Shown here piece after piece: positions 28,171 to 28,197 of a stretch of 28,197 bases of DNA. The notes beneath the pieces are model-generated. The model saw nothing but the letters and a program-made list of their open reading frames with translations. It searched no databases and was not told where the DNA came from. The translations under genes and the position numbers were made by a program. Position 1 is the first letter of the stretch; every line of letters begins with the position of its first letter. Source of the DNA: VGKP01 sp964578345 (GTDB lineage Archaea > Nanobdellota > Nanobdellia > Pacearchaeales > GW2011-AR1); NCBI GenBank assembly GCA_964578345.1, contig CAZOCP010000006.1, positions 1-28,197 of the forward strand. Reading direction: 5' to 3'.

Positions 28171-28197
28171 ATCTAAAATAATTTAGTAAAGTCGAAA

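Overview
The window looks like the chromosome of a DPANN archaeon, most like Woesearchaeota/Pacearchaeota (inference from gene content, low GC and very short spacers). Archaeal markers are ribosomal proteins S19e, L39e and L31e, the Cbf5-type pseudouridine synthase, TrmY, Hjc, an AbrB-PhoU regulator, a minimal histone-fold protein and TATA/BRE promoters. Most first genes of transcription units have a TATA box centred 24-28 bp before the start codon, which implies leaderless mRNAs. Downstream genes overlap by 1-14 bp or carry a GGAGGTGA Shine-Dalgarno site.

Layout. 1-2.7 kb: a three-gene unit (metallopeptidase-like/nucleotidyltransferase fusion plus two unknown genes) closed by two hairpin terminators, then a RelE-type toxin-antitoxin pair. 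2.7-11.3 kb: a patchwork of working genes (HEPN/MNT pair, CYTH protein, PaaK-like ligase, Gfo/Idh dehydrogenase, TraB/TIKI-like protein with coupled mini-ORFs, AbrB-PhoU, threonine-synthase-like enzyme) mixed with broken genes: remnants of an EEP nuclease, an epimerase, a methyltransferase joined head-on to a trpF start, a low-molecular-weight phosphatase and a D-2-hydroxyacid dehydrogenase. 11.3-14.1 kb: transglutaminase-like protein and Nudix hydrolase sharing one symmetric TATA box, then an ABC exporter. 14.1-24.4 kb: housekeeping genes (hjc, histone fold, lysS, acylphosphatase-like, DUF362, trmY, DedA, cbf5, VapBC, aroB, alkD-like, ribosomal proteins). 24.4-28.2 kb: a type II restriction-modification operon with a zinc-ribbon gene, a DDE transposase and an unknown small gene.

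The most unusual feature is a family of three structured inserts (14265-14384, 14789-15106, 22214-22325). Each follows ATTAT, lies in the sense direction of the gene it interrupts, and shares a core whose paired positions change together. Removing each one between the same landmarks gives an open frame in all three hosts: 331 codons for aroB, 52 and 34 for two small membrane-protein genes flanking hjc. The 318-bp copy carries four extra double-hairpin modules, each two 8-9 bp hairpins separated by exactly 6 nt. They resemble non-autonomous IS200/IS605-type inserts, with RNA-level removal as an open alternative. I find no tRNA, rRNA or CRISPR array.
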